Assembly (NCBI GenBank): GCA_903813345.2
Contig: CAIIXF020000001.1
Span: 21,039,915-21,103,914 of the forward strand
Reading direction: 5' to 3'
Origin: Owenia fusiformis
Lineage: Eukaryota; Annelida; Polychaeta; Sabellida; Oweniidae
DNA: 64,000 bases
A program made the translations under genes and the position numbers. The notes beneath the pieces are model-generated. The model was not told the origin of the DNA, made no database searches, and saw only the letters and a program-made list of their open reading frames with translations. Shown one piece after another: positions 1 through 12,470 of this stretch; the stretch's first letter is position 1; each line of letters starts with the position of its first letter.

Positions 1-588
1 TTTATTAAATGTGTATTAAAAGTTAAGACTTTTTAAAAATATGGGCCCATTTTCCAAAAAGGGTCCATTCAAAAGGCCTTTTTGAAAATGAGGCCCCCAA
101 AATGTCCACCAGTGTTTATGGAGTTATCTATATCATAATAATAGTGGACTCATTTTTGGTTTTCAGTTACATTTGTAGAAAATCTTAAATATAGAAGGAC
201 AAACTATGCCTATTTCTTTTGTTAGACATGTCCTTTATTCAAATACCTGTGGATGAATGGGATCAGCAAAGCTCCATATGAGTATTAGAGAGGGGGTCAT
301 TATGATTTTTTCTGCATTGTCTATCCTATCATCAAATGATATCTTCTCTGATGCAGATACAGCTACAATACCTGAAATTATAGATAAAGCTACAATGTAC
401 CCCCTATACATAACGACATTTGAAAATGATGATTTGACAATATTTCACAATATAATAACAGTTTAATTATGATAATAGTTTTTTAAAGAAGCATCTGTTG
501 AACCAAAAGTGCTTCCAGTTTTCACTTTACAGAGGGCCTTGGTCAATCTGCACATGTAGTGCTTTTGTGAGTCTTTCATCAAGTATAC

Positions 589-3500
589 CTTTTATAGTTG
601 GATGCCAATCTATGCATGTGATAGTTTTATCTTTGCTGAACTGTAGATCTGTAAATGACTGGTATTCCTTGAGGTGATTATCTGCCTTGCTGCCAAAACC
701 ACTATCGTCATCTCCAAGTTGATTCCAGTCATCAGCAAATACATCCATGATCTCATTCTGTTGCAGAGCCAGCTGAAACCTGTAATTTATTAAATATGAC
801 AATTGGTTTGTTATACAACTTGTGCTCTAGATCTATATTGCACACCCTACCAGGTATGTAATGACAAGTGACATGGTCCCTGAGATTCCCATTCAATATC
901 ACACTCTGTGTGTATGTACAAAGCCCATATGAACATGCGAGAAACACATGCACTAAGGGGAAAATGCTCTTCAAATTTTGATTTATAAAATAATGTCTAT
1001 TTCAGTGTTTATACCTTGGAGCCACAGATTTTAGGAATTCTCCAACTTTGGGGTTTTCATTTTCAACCTTCAGTTCTTCCTCATTGAACTCTCTTGGGTA
1101 ATATTGAACCTCAGCATTCCTGGGGTGTCTCCAAGTTGTCTGACATCCCTGGTCTATAAATTGAGGGACTGCCTAAAATGGAGACACATTATGAGATTAA
1201 AATATAAATTGGAAGTCTACCCCTGAATTTGAAATCCATCACTTATTGAAAGTCACAAAATTTGAACATAACTTAAATGTCTGAAATATACAGTTAAACC
1301 ACTTTACAGTGAACACCTATGGAGCCACAAAAATGTGTCCACGGAAGGTAGGTGTTCTCTACAGAAAGACAATTTTATACAGAAATCAGTGGAGTATGTG
1401 CTGAGAAGGGGTGTTCCCTATCGATGTTCACGAGAGAGAGTTGTTCATTAAAACAGGATTAAATGTACCTCTATGGCATGCTTTGATTTGGCTGTTAACA
1501 ACAGATCTTACTTGTATAGACTTTGTAAGCTCTACTTTCTTCACATCAGGTGTTTTGTCTTCATATGGGGTACATTCAATGTAACCATCTTTAGCATCTG
1601 CAACATTGCGGTCTGTAAATTTAACTGGAGCACCAAACTCTCTTCGAAGTCTCTTAACACTGATGCTGATCTGGAAAATGTGGACAAGAGTTTTGAAAGG
1701 GTTTTGATTTACATTATTTATGTGTTTTTTATAAATTACAATCCTGAATATTAGAATGCTAAACACTGCAAGGATGGTGAAATTCATGATATATCACAGC
1801 AACTTCTACTTCTAGCAATAGAAATCTTGTGATAGTTCAACTGGACGATTCACAGAGAGTTATAAATTAAGAGACAAACGCCCGCCCACCCAACCGCCCG
1901 GCAAACTGATTACAATATAGCACCTTAAGACTTACTGAAACACATAGCCACCCAACTTATTTAGAATTCTAAATCTCAACTTTAACTTTTTAAAAGTCTA
2001 ATATAATCTTACTGGCTTTCTTGTTTCTACAACTGCTTCCTCTGCAATTTCCTTCTCACTGCCATATGATATCCAAGGCTTAGATTCTGGGGGGATGTAC
2101 TTATATTCAATCTGTTCTTCTTCGACTGCCTCTCCACCTTCACCTCCCTCTGCACCCTCCTCTTCTGGCTACAGGGAGAAAATACAGAATTTACTTGTAG
2201 TAAATGTAAGAGTAAAACACAGAGTGATAAAAATATAACGATAGAAAACACAAGGTTATTAGATTGTATCACCACAATAATTCTACAAAAACTAAAATTA
2301 TTGAAAAATACAACAGGGTGAATAAAATGCAGGAGTTATTACTGTCCACTTACCCCCTTCAGCAGCTTGTCTTTAGCTTCCTCTGTGAGTGCAATAAGGT
2401 AGTTTTGTCCATGCTTGAAATCTGCATCATATACCACAAGTATATCTTCACCTGGATAATCCTGAAATTCAAAATGATTAATCCAATCATTCAATCATCT
2501 CTAGTATCATAGATCGCCATGGAATTTGGGATAGGGCACTTACGATTTGGAATTGGTGGAATCCATGGATGAATCAAATTCGTTTGAACAAACACGTGAT
2601 TTAAACATCACATCTCAAAAGGGATTCTCAACGAACTGCATAACAATGGTGATCGCAAAAGGTCCTTGCAAAGTCCTAATTATTCACCTATTTCTAACAG
2701 TTCCTATGAATTATTTTTTTGTACGAATGAATTCTTATAACATTAGGAATAAACATCTTATAAAATAGGGTGAATTTAATCGGTAGGAAACATGAAGAAA
2801 ATTATGTTCAAAGGATTGATATTTGAGTACTAAGGAACTGAATTGTATTTTTAACAAGTATAAAACACTGACCACTATTGTTTGCTTTATGACAGAAAAA
2901 TCTGACACTCCAGCCCGCATTTTCAAATCTTCCAAGATTTCAGCTTTTGGAATTAGCTTGAATGGTTGCTCTTCTGTGACATGTTCATCAGCAACACAGG
3001 AGAATATTTCCTGGGTCTTAGATGTCATGAAAAATGGTGCAACATTGTCAGGTAGTGCATTCTCATCTTTTTCTTCCTCAGGGGGTGGCTCTGGCTTCTT
3101 CTCTTCCTCCTTTTTGCCACCTTTCTTACCTAAAACAATATTTGTTATGTTATTTATGGCATCATCATATCTTTGATCTTAATTTTCTAATTAACTGAGG
3201 TCAAGAAAAAAACATTATCATGTATTCAGTGTTTTTTGCTCAATATCAATCAAAGTGGCAAAGAAGAATACCAAGTGTAAATTGTTCTTTTCAATACCCT
3301 TGGCAATGTGTTACAATCGTAAAAATAAAAAAAATTACAGCTGATCATATATGGAAGATATTGAAGATTTAAGATGCCAAAAATGTCTAAATTCAAAGAA
3401 TTTATAAAAGATGTACTTTTTTAGAATTATTGACATATTTGTGTTTAGAGGAAAAAATTGATATTTTGATTTACCTATTATTTTGACTATTATGTAATGC

Positions 3501-4374
3501 ATTCTAAAAACAGTTACTATTGCCAAGTGCACCTAGTGTCATAATTGACCCTCTTAATATTTACAGATTGTAAACTTTTTGTTGGATTGTTTTATCTTCA
3601 GGAAGACGCTTTCAATAAACTAGAGTTTACCAAACTCTCCTAATTTCTTAAAAATAGACTAATCCAGTAGACTCATTTGGAGCCGCCATATTTTTTATGA
3701 GAGAAGCTATCCCCTAACTTGTAACTACAGTGGACTGCATATTTGGATGCCTGTTACAGAGTTACAATAAAGTTAGACTTACCACCCTTTTTCCCAGCAG
3801 CTTTACTTGTTTTTCCTTTTGCAGGAGCTGGACTTTTTGCATTAGCTGGTGATTTGGACCTTTTACTAGTGGCACTCCCTGGCTTTGACTTGGCACTTCC
3901 TGGCTTGCTTCCACTGGTGTCCTGTAAGAAAACATTGTTAAGCATTGTTCATTTTAATTTCATGAAATTAACAAAACACAAAGAGTAACTTACAGATTTG
4001 AATCATAACAACTTTTAGAAATTTTAACATTTTGTTGAACCTGATATTATATTTATATGGCAGTGAAACACGTATATAGTGAACACCACTGGAGTGTACT
4101 CTGGAGGAAGGTGTTCATTACAGAGAGGGGATTTTATACAGAAGTCAATGTAAAATCTCGAAGTGGTGTCGTCTAGAGACAGGTGTTAGCAAGAGAGAGG
4201 TGTTCACTAAGATAGGTTTACTGTATATTCTTGCTCTTGTAATTTTATTTCCAACATCCACTTAAACTCATGTATCTGAAGGCTATAAATCTTAAAATGG
4301 GGTAGTACCTTTTCTTTTTCTTCTGTTGCATTTTGTTTTTCCTTGTCAGATATTGCCTTATCCGGGTCACCCAT
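589..4374 (-). CDS. DNAI3: DNAI3/WDR63 axonemal dynein intermediate chain, N-terminal 411 codons (partial)
   Basis: This is an intermediate chain of the inner-arm dynein of motile cilia and flagella, normally about 890 aa with C-terminal WD repeats. Coding exons on the minus strand are 4374-4309, 3921-3783, 3129-2873, 2461-2354, 2168-2013, 1670-1512, 1172-1015 and 779-589; all have AG/GT borders and phases join without a break. Visible family blocks are TKTQEIF (human TKTQEIF), VSDFSVIK, SKPWISYGSEKEI (human SKPWVSLGSEKEI), EFGAPVKFTD, QYYPREFNEEE and ALQQNEIM, then HLKEYQSFTDL and TCIDWHP at the start of the WD region. The start is the ATG at 4374, followed by a K/S/P/A-rich segment. The third coding exon uses a less common GTCAGT donor, chosen because it keeps frame and homology. 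The remaining WD-repeat exons lie beyond position 1; I saw none in 1-588. Identification is secure and exon ends are good to a few bases. Confidence 0.95.
1287..1465. mobile_element. Small inverted-repeat element (MITE), copy 1
   Basis: It begins with a TACAGTTAAACC-like end and carries 'agtgaacacc', 'gtgttc.ctacagaaag' and 'ttttatacagaaatca' blocks. The same blocks recur in the same order at 4056-4226. It lies inside a DNAI3 intron. The ends are degenerate and no coding capacity is seen. Confidence 0.55.
1868..1935 (-). repeat. Terminal fragment of a hairpin-ended tandem-repeat element
   Basis: Read on the minus strand, this stretch carries 'ggtgctatattg', 'atcagtttg' and a G-rich 'cgggcgg' block in the same order as the hairpin end of the element at 59237-60047. 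It is a short truncated relative inside a DNAI3 intron, with no core repeats attached. Confidence 0.6.
4056..4226. mobile_element. Small inverted-repeat element (MITE), copy 2
   Basis: A second copy of the family at 1287-1465. It runs from 'agtgaaacacgtatatagtg' to 'ggtttactgtata' and shares the 'gtgaacacc', 'gtgttcattacagaga' and 'attttatacagaagtca' blocks. The inward ends are imperfect inverted repeats (agtgaacacc / ggtgttcact). It lies in the first DNAI3 coding intron. Confidence 0.6.
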
Positions 4375-6001
4375 TTTTATTCTTCTGAAACATAAAAGAA
4401 CATTTTTTATTTTACATAACTAATTTTAAGTATATGCTTAGAGTGAGCAGATGTGGATGTGTATAAATTGGAAAGTACATGTAAGGTACATGTACAAGGG
4501 CTTATTGTTATATGTTAATTATGATAAAAAACCTGTTTTAGTATATTTGGCAGATGAGATATTCAAGTTTTTCTCATTTTAATTTTACTTCACAAATTAG
4601 GCATAGGTATCATTCTGATACTCATAGTATTTTTCTGCTTCACCTGAAACACATCTCAGGGCTGAGAAGAAATGAGATGTTATGGTTTATCATGATGCAT
4701 AGGCGTAGGTTTGAATTAATTGTGAGGGTAGCAGAATGGAAAATTTCCAGTCTGAACAATTATCATATTTATGGGAGCGGGTCTCAAGAAATTTTAAATT
4801 AATAAGTCTCCAAACAAATATGTTTTATTTGCCTCCCACGTGTACATGAATACTTATGGCCTCCCAATGCATAGGCTGAAAACCTTTAGCTATTACTCCT
4901 AAGCATTGAGTACAAAACAGAAATGCAACCGTTGGCAATTCCAGTGATCATGATGTCTATTCCGGAGATTGTATGCTTATTCTGAAGAAGTGATGCCACT
5001 CCAGATGACATCACACCATAGATTACAAAGAAACACCATGGTGTTTCTTAAAATACCTTAAAAACAATAACCATGGTTTATTTAGCCTACGTGATCAAAC
5101 TGACAGATGAACATCGGACATCACCAAAACTACCAAAGCCGGACATTATCTTTTCGCTCTAAAATTTGAAAAATTGTCTCGGAAAACTCTATTAATAGCG
5201 TCAATAGTAAATATAATGGAACCATTCAAGCTGAAATATGGAGAGGATACAGGTTCAATATTACTTGATGTTTGAAAGATGGTGAAGGCAAAAGTCAGTA
5301 TGAGGGTCATGTTTTGGGTAGATCTAGTCATTTTTGGATGTACTATTTTTGGCCTTGTGTCCTGTCTGCTCATTATTTCATTGAGCCTACCATGGGCATT
5401 CAATAGAAGCCCATGAGAGACCCTATCGCACGGCATAAGTCTTGCAATAGATAGCATGCCTACCAAGCCAATGTGAATCCGATCTGGCTCAGGGCCTGTG
5501 TCAAAAGATGAGAATCAATGAAGAGGTAGGCCTAGGACCGGACTGGTAGCTTATCCACACTACCAACTCAGTGACTGATCCCAAACACATGAACAACTGA
5601 GTGAAAGTGAAAACTAGAAAACAATCACGATTACCTTTATCAAAATTGAAGACTGTGCATATAGGCTTATAACACTTACATTGTATGCTTTAGATGTATT
5701 TAGTTTGTTTGGGTATGTTTCTGCTGTGCTATGGGGACGTCAGTAATCGAATAATCAGACAAAATATAAAATTTCATGAAAATGTTTGGTCCACAGTCTC
5801 CATCTTGAAAGTTCCCGGATGTAGGTTGCTATGACATAAATTTTCCGATTTTACAAGCCTGTCTTCGCATTTCTAGAGAAAAAAATCCACCAAAATGTAA
5901 ATAAGAGATATTGACGACTATTTGTAATTAAATATTTAGGTATTGCGTGATTATTTGTTTATATTATAAATATTGATAATTCCACCGCCATTTTTATCGA
6001 A
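4375..6001. other. Intergenic stretch upstream of DNAI3
   Basis: It should hold the DNAI3 promoter and 5' UTR. I see no CpG island, convincing TATA box or gene. A 106-codon open frame on the minus strand (5466-5146) has no recognisable family. A perfect 22-bp palindrome is listed separately. Confidence 0.5.
5028..5049. repeat. Perfect 22-bp palindrome
   Basis: AAGAAACACC followed by ATGGTGTTTCTT is its own reverse complement over 22 bases, centred on CCATGG. It could be a hairpin, a dimeric protein site or the core of an old foldback element. Only the symmetry is directly visible. Confidence 0.85.
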
Positions 6002-6073
6002 GGGGGTATAGCTCAGTGGTAGAGCATTCGACTGCAGATCGAGAGGTCCCTAGTTCAAATCTGGGTGCCCCCT
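6002..6073 (+). tRNA. tRNA-Cys (GCA)
   Basis: A 72-nt intronless cloverleaf. The acceptor stem GGGGGTA pairs with TGCCCCC followed by T. The D arm is TAGCTCAGTGG (A box), the anticodon loop is CTGCAGA with anticodon GCA, and the T arm contains GTTCAAATC (B box). Anticodon and overall sequence match the eukaryotic nuclear tRNA-Cys consensus. CCA is not encoded. A T5 run follows at 6079-6083. No mismatch would disable the arms, so it is probably functional. Confidence 0.97.
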
Positions 6074-6078
6074 CATTA

Positions 6079-6083
6079 TTTTT
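6079..6083 (+). terminator. RNA polymerase III terminator
   Basis: A run of five T residues on the coding strand, six bases after the 3' end of tRNA-Cys, is the standard Pol III stop signal; a second T4 run follows at once. Confidence 0.85.
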
Positions 6084-6202
6084 CTTTTCTGGAAGGAAGT
6101 TTTTATTTTTATAATCCTTCTTACAACATTATTATTGGACTACTGACAGTGTTATATCTTGCCAGAATCTATGGTCTAGGGCTCTAGGCCAGAGGGAAAA
6201 GG

Positions 6203-6238
6203 TTATCCCGTGCCGACTAAAGTCCTGGCACGGGATAA
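6203..6238. repeat. 12-bp perfect inverted repeat (hairpin)
   Basis: TTATCCCGTGCC and GGCACGGGATAA are perfect complements separated by 12 bases, and that spacer contains a further GACT/AGTC pairing. It lies 130 bp past the tRNA gene and just before a MITE. Its function is unknown. Confidence 0.85.
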
Positions 6239-6269
6239 GGAAAAGGTATCAGCATAGTACAGGCCACTA

Positions 6270-6603
6270 CAGGGTGAGCCAAAATAGGTAACCCAAACAA
6301 ATTTTAATTATTCAGTCATGCATGTGTTTAGGGTCACATTGGCACAACTAACCCTTGTTCAATGTTCTTTCATTCTACCCAAATAGCCACAATTTAATGG
6401 CAATTTAAAAAGCATGCTCAAAATGCTGGTCTCTTCTCTGGAGACAAACTTGATTTCAATCAGGTGAAGTTGTTCTGACTACAATCTCACAGTCGCAGTC
6501 AATAAAATGAGTAGTAGTAGAATGAAAGAACATAGAACAAGGTTCAATTGTGCTGAATGACCGAGTTAACGTTCATTTGGATTACCTATTTTGGCTCACC
6601 CCA
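6270..6603. mobile_element. Mariner-type MITE, TA target site
   Basis: The ends are inverted: CAGGGTGAGCCAAAATAGGT at the left and ACCTATTTTGGCTCACCCC at the right. Both are flanked by TA (6268-6269 and 6604-6605). A second inner inverted pair (ttgttcaatgttctttcatt near 6355 and aatgaaagaacatagaacaa near 6522) makes most of the 334 bp foldable. No transposase frame is present. CAGGGTG ends with TA duplication are typical of non-autonomous Tc1/mariner derivatives. Confidence 0.85.
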
Positions 6604-6639
6604 TATATACATAGGATTACCACTTTCAAAGGCCAGCCT

Positions 6640-6795
6640 TTCAAGTTTGAAAGAGGTTAGGCCTACCACCCACCGATCACCAACCACCGTCACAAAAAAT
6701 GGAGACCATAACAATATGTCACCACTTTTTGGTGGTGATATAAAAAAATGGACACCATAACAATATGTCACCACTTTTTGGTGGTGACATAATAA
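6640..6795 (+). repeat. Dispersed 'GTCACCACTT' repeat, copy 1
   Basis: It carries 'accaccgtcacaaaaaatgg', 'agaccataacaatatgtcac' and 'cactttttggtggtgat', the last two blocks duplicated in tandem about 60 bp apart. Related copies are at about 14700-14840, 19085-19215 and, reversed, 42600-42700. No coding capacity or clear termini are seen. Confidence 0.6.
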
Positions 6796-8524
6796 CTATA
6801 GTTCTGATGGGACTTTAAAAGAGCAGGTCTGGTGATACCGAACAATGTGACATAAAAATAGAAAAATATTCTTTAATTCTTTTAATTTATTGGTCACTAT
6901 GTAATTCCACGGACTTTCAAACCTATTTGGTCTAAAGTATTGGACTATTCATTTTCATACTTGAAGAAACAGCAATTTTGTCTTTTTGTCAGTTAATATT
7001 CCTTCTTCTGCCTATGAAGTATTTTCTTCATTGCATATTCAATGAAAATAGTGAAAATGGATGATAATGTGGCATTTTTAAGATTTGTGTCCAAAAGTAA
7101 CAGTTACAGTACCACAGGCAGACATACATGGACTGATGGCAGAGGAAGAAAGTATTTCCATTGAATCTGGTGGAGACATTTGTGATTTCACATAATATAT
7201 GTACATAACTATAGGCTAGTATGTAATTATAAAATAATATTTATATTTCTTGGTCAGTGGTCATTACATGGTGTACATAAATGATGTAACTATGTATATA
7301 CGATATAACTTTGTGTAACTATGCAGTATGCAACTGTTGATCATTATGATTGGTTCTGAGAGAAATGACTTTACTATTTCTAAAACGTACTTCTGCTTTG
7401 CAAATCTGCATGAAAACTATGAACTTCAGCTGCTCTCTTCCTGACAATTTGCCAATTTGATTGTTGTTGCTTATCTTGCAATATGTACTGTTTTTCTTAA
7501 ATGTGTACCTAATTCACACCAAGCTGCTTATCTTATCACACAACAATTAAATACAATAAACAACAATGAACATATACTGCAATACTCCTATGGTATTATA
7601 TGACTATTTTTGTATTCCTTATTAATTTGACAATGTTTTTTGACAATTTTCTCAATATTGGCACCCATTTAATTTAACGGATTTAAATGGCATGGCACTT
7701 TCAGTAAGGAATTATTTAGGTATAACTAGGCCTACAGTAAATGCAAATAAATTGAGTCAACACACATCAAGAATCCCAATGCAAAAGAATTACAATTACA
7801 AATGAAACTAACTCCATAATTGAAGTTACAACATATGACATCATCAATCATTCTCGCCAATATATCATAGCTTTATTTATGTACCGAAAGATTGCAGGAT
7901 TTATCAGAAAGGTCCATTATAACATGGAAACAACTGCTAAATTAGCGAAAACAAGCAATTTGGGTAAAAATACGAGGAGAAAATTGGGACACAAATGCAG
8001 CCATATAGCATAGGCATGTTTAAGACAATACTTACTCAGACAGATGCCAAATAGATTAACATAATACTCAAAACTGTAAAACAGAAGTTGTGTACAAAGT
8101 GTATTTGTACCATTTATCGGCAGGAATCATTCAGACAAGTTGATACACCCATGTTGTTTAATAAAAAACATAAATCCGAAATTCATTTTCTAATAACTTC
8201 ATGGGTTTGGCAATGATGAAGGTTTAATGAATATAGTAGGTACTTATTTGTAAATGTGATTAATTTGACACCAGCATTCAAATAAAGTGTGGTAATTTTT
8301 TTTTCAAATGAAGGATGAGACCAGGGTAAGGAATATTATAAAAGTTTGTCTAGGTTCAAGAATCATATCCTATCATGGGTTAAATGCATACCACAATACT
8401 TTAGCCTAAAATACCTAGTAGGAGAAATATAAATCAATGAATTTTACTGGTGTCAAATTAAAAACAAATTACGAAATATGAAACTGAGATAGAATTCCAA
8501 AATGAAATCTTTATAAAAGATTTA
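6796..8524. other. Intergenic stretch downstream of ASF1
   Basis: AT-rich sequence between the MITE cluster and the ASF1 stop codon. Its right part should hold the ASF1 3' UTR. I see no gene or strong repeat in it. Confidence 0.5.
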
Positions 8525-11500
8525 CTATTGATCCGTTTCCATCATGTTGTTACTGTCTGTCGACTGAGCTTCCATTTTCAATGCATGCATGGGGTCTGAT
8601 GCTAATCTATTGTCTGAGCAAAGAGGACCTCCAAATGTATTTATTCCATTCGTACTTGGAGGTAGTAAATTAGATTCATTTTCAGGCATCCTGATTGGTG
8701 GATTGTTTTCAGCATTTTCTTGCTGACTGGTGCCACTATCGTCCCAGTCTATTTTGAACCTGGTCACTCTTGGGTCAGTAGCTAATATATTGCGCTGTAA
8801 CTGGAATAAAAAATTATGTTTTTGATTTCTAATGCATAAGTTTCTTCGTCTATGGCTATTTTTATCTAACCCTGGCAGAAGATTTCTGCAAAACTGAGAA
8901 AACTGTAGAATTAAAGATTTGTTTATTCATTATCAATTTTTTGAAGCAAACCTACAATTTATTGTTACACTGATCTATGGTTTTGAAACATGGGCTCAAA
9001 TGAGCAGTTGTGTAAGACTTAATTCAATAAATGTTTAAGATATTTTTCAAGATGTGAACAACTAAAAAGGCATTAGGCTAGCAATTCCAAGCTATGTCAC
9101 AAAATGTCAGTTACAAATAAAAATGGTGGATAGCCTTTATAATATGTCACCACAACTAAAATGACCTGTTCTAAAATATTTTGTTAGTCTTCAATTGATT
9201 ACAAGCATAGCACATACAAGATAAGAGGTAATGTGACACAGATTTATCTATTCTCAACATTTTTAATACTATTTTAACAATTCAACACTTGTTCAAGGCT
9301 ATACTGTCAAAGAGGACCTCATACTTACTTTATCAATTTCTGGGGTAACTGGGGGATTCTCTTTCATTTCTGGGTCACTGTATTCATTGTTGACATAATA
9401 GCCTACGCGTATAAACTCCTTCCCTCTATAAGAGCATGTTAGTAGAATCACAGTTACACCCACGATATCTTGGGTTGGGATCTGTGTTGTATCAGGGGGG
9501 TCAGCCTGAAAGATAAATGGTTATGTACCTGTACATCATTCTCTTTTATGTAAGCCCATGATGATGCCATTGGTAAAGCCGGATTCCTGTTGTTTTCCAG
9601 CTTCATAATAAATGCAATTGGCATTAATTTGGTACAAATTGAATGAAGAGACATCAGAATCATCATCAATCTGTTAAGAGGGAATATGGGATGCTGTATG
9701 AGCCTTGAATATAAACAGATCTCTAAAGCAAATTCAACATTCAAAAACTGGTGCTTAAGATCAAGTATCATGTGGAGACATTTTTATGTCAGTCACCTGA
9801 AAGGTCAGAAGCTCATATAAAAATCAAACTAAGGCTTTTTGATAACATATACACACATTTCTAAGTTCTTAAAATGTCAAGGTCACATTAAAAGCTTAAG
9901 GTCATGAAAAAGGTCAATGTCATCTCAAAAGTTCAAAGAACAATTTCTGGATATTTAACATTACTACAGTATTCCTAGAAGGTCATGGCCACTGTGTATA
10001 CTGGAATATACATTAATAAATTGATAATGTTAAGTTATTAACGATCAAAGGTCATATTAAGAGGTCAAGGTCATTGAAAAGGTTAATATACTATTTCTTT
10101 ATATTTGTGACAAATCAATAATTTTCAAGTTTTTTTTAAATCAAAAGGAAATCTCCGACTCACCTCAAAGACAAACTTGTGTTTACCACCTGGAACTGGA
10201 CCAACTAATACAGAATCTAAAGTTTGATCATACTTTTCACTCTCTGCAGATCCAACATATATCAACTTCCATTCCAAATCTGAAAAGTAAATGTTACAAA
10301 TAAAATCAAGCATTTTGGCAATGCTAATCTGAATAAGTATATTATAATATTGAGGGAATTCTTTCTCGAGCTTATGTCTATAAGATACCAGCATATCAAA
10401 TTTAAATCTTCCTGTCTAACTGTATTTGAGTTATGCCGAGACAAATGACCAAATTCAGTGTACTCATTTTGAAATATTTATTCTGCATTTCCTGGCTTCA
10501 GGCTTTATGGTATTATTTATGTAATTCCAAATGACAATACTGTATTCCTGGTATTTTTAGCGTGCGATTTAGTTTCGCGCTTATCGCGATGTGTTTAAAT
10601 TGCGAAAATTAATCTTCACGAAATTATCAATTAAGGTAACTTATAACTTAATAAAAAAATCCAAGATGGCCGTAACCAGGAAGCACATGGCATTTGAGTA
10701 TAATCTGACCATCAAAATTAACTGTCTTTTGGTTGGATTTTCTCTCAATTTTTTAGTTCCACTTATCATTTATATAACCAGGCTCACTGTGGTAATGCAA
10801 ATAGAAACAGTAAACATTTTGGAATGGGAATTTGAGTCCTCTGAAAATGTGACAGAAAAATTCACAAAAAGAGTAGCACGGCAAAGGTCCCTGAACATTT
10901 TTTTTCTAATTTCTCTGAAACACCCCTTTAATATAGCCCAAAATGGAAGGAGCTTTAGAATTTTGAAATCTCTCATACAAATTTAAAAAAATAGAAAAAA
11001 TCAATTTGAGAAGTGTACTTTTTTCCTTATTTTGATCCCAATTTTTTTATCTGGTAATTTTTCAAATTTCCGTTGCTCCTTCGTTTTTGATATATGTTTG
11101 AAGTATATTTTCTGAAATGTTCAGATATTTTGAATCAGCGGTTTTTCACGGGCTACTCCTAGAAAAAAATCTTCTCAAATCCTTTAAACGGCACTTTTTC
11201 TCAAACTAAAGTTTTTTGTTGTTCTTTGATGTCTTTGTAATGATTACAGTGCACAAACATATGTGAAATAATAAAAACGACTTCTCAGGAAGAGTTTGAA
11301 AATTTCAATATTGTGAAATTTTCAATTTTTTCTGAAAATCAATTAAGTTAACAGTCACCTTAAATCAACGGGTATTTGTGAAATTTTTCATAACCTGAGA
11401 CTCCATTGCATTTTGTGTTTTGTAAAATCTTTTTTAGGTGATAAACAGGATACTTAGTAACAATGTCTGTTACAGTGGCTAATTAGATCAAATAAACCAA

Positions 11501-12056
11501 AAAAATATGATGCAATAGAGGGTATTAAAGGTGCAGCGTGTCGTTGAACAAGATGACATAGTAGGAGGTGTACTTAGTGAAATTCGGGGAATTTAATAGC
11601 CGCGAAATCGTGTTTTCTCAAAATTCGTAAAATTAAAAATCGCGAAATTAACCAGGAGTACAAGTCTTTATTAGGCACATAAGTGCACTCTTTGTGCAAA
11701 ACTGGAAGATATAAACAATGTGGGGAAGGAGTGATTCTTGTTTGAAAAATAACATGTGACTCAATTGAAGGATATAGAAAATTTCCCATCATGCACCCTT
11801 ACCTTAATAGTGGGACTTCCTGCAAATGGTAACAAAATCTGTTACAAATATGTATTTTTTTTTCTATGTCCAAAGTGAATTCTAATGTGAAACATGCCTA
11901 TAATAAAGAGACAATAACTTGTTATGTTGAATGTATGTTATCCTTACCCTCTGGAAGATCTTCTAAACATTCAAACGTGATTTCGAACTCGAATGTGTTG
12001 GAATAATTTGTGGGGTTGCTCAGCACTGTTACATTGACAATGTTGACTTTTGCCAT
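8525..12056 (-). CDS. ASF1: Histone H3-H4 chaperone ASF1
   Basis: ASF1 carries newly made or evicted H3-H4 dimers and hands them to CAF-1 or HIRA in the nucleus. Four coding exons on the minus strand, 12056-11948, 10279-10164, 9505-9329 and 8800-8525, join in phase to 225 aa. Exon 1 opens [15 protein letters not shown], like human MAKVQVNNVVVLDNP. Histone-binding residues fall at the canonical positions D54, V94 and R108. The blocks [33 protein letters not shown] and NPRVTRF (here DPRVTRF) are all evident. The variable acidic tail after about residue 155 is S/N/D/E-rich, as usual for the family, and ends METDQ. Intron 1 (11947-10280) holds an inverted-repeat element. ASF1A and ASF1B split in vertebrates, so this is a single invertebrate ASF1. 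Confidence 0.96.
10538..11668. mobile_element. Inverted-repeat element in ASF1 intron 1
   Basis: The left end reads 'gtattcctggtatttttagc' followed by tttcgcg motifs. The right end, reversed, reads 'gtactcctggttaatttcgc'. Both ends are rich in TTTCGCG/CGCGAAA motifs. Similar ends occur near 61545-61590 and 63684-63840, so this is a dispersed MITE-like family. The 131-codon open frame inside has no recognisable domain. Confidence 0.55.
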
Positions 12057-12470
12057 GATTTACCGCCTCCTACTTGTAACTTTAGTATAGCTTAGTATTA
12101 GTTCTCGTGCAATAATGTTATAATATGTCTATTTATGGTTCAATAAGCTAAATATTATAAGCTTTCTTTGTGTTTTTTCTATAAATTTTTTACGTCTAAT
12201 ATGGCGCGAAATGTCCTTCTTTGTTACAATGAATTCTACTGGTCAGAATTTCTCGTAGTTATTTCATGCGTTATGATTGGTCAATATTTTCATCATAATA
12301 CCGAACGTTGAGCTCTTTTTCAACGAAAAAGGACAACACAGATTAATAAGTTCATTGATTTAGTGGTGCAGAGGCTGAATAATTTATACCTCCTGTCCCC
12401 TAAAATATACATTGGGTTTGACTTTCAATAAGATGTGATAAATGTTATGAGGGTGACCATACATTTTTTT

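Noticed and set aside
257-466. 69-codon plus-strand frame near the left edge
   Set aside because: Opposite strand to DNAI3 within its intron, no family resemblance and no splice support.
5146-5466. 106-codon open frame on the minus strand with a possible signal-peptide-like segment (MTLILTFAFTIF)
   Set aside because: No recognised family, no supporting splice partners, and it overlaps the expected DNAI3 upstream region; such a length is common by chance.
10591-10986. 131-codon plus-strand frame with a hydrophobic stretch in ASF1 intron 1
   Set aside because: It lies inside an inverted-repeat element, has no domain and is AT-biased; the opposite strand is open over much of the same stretch.
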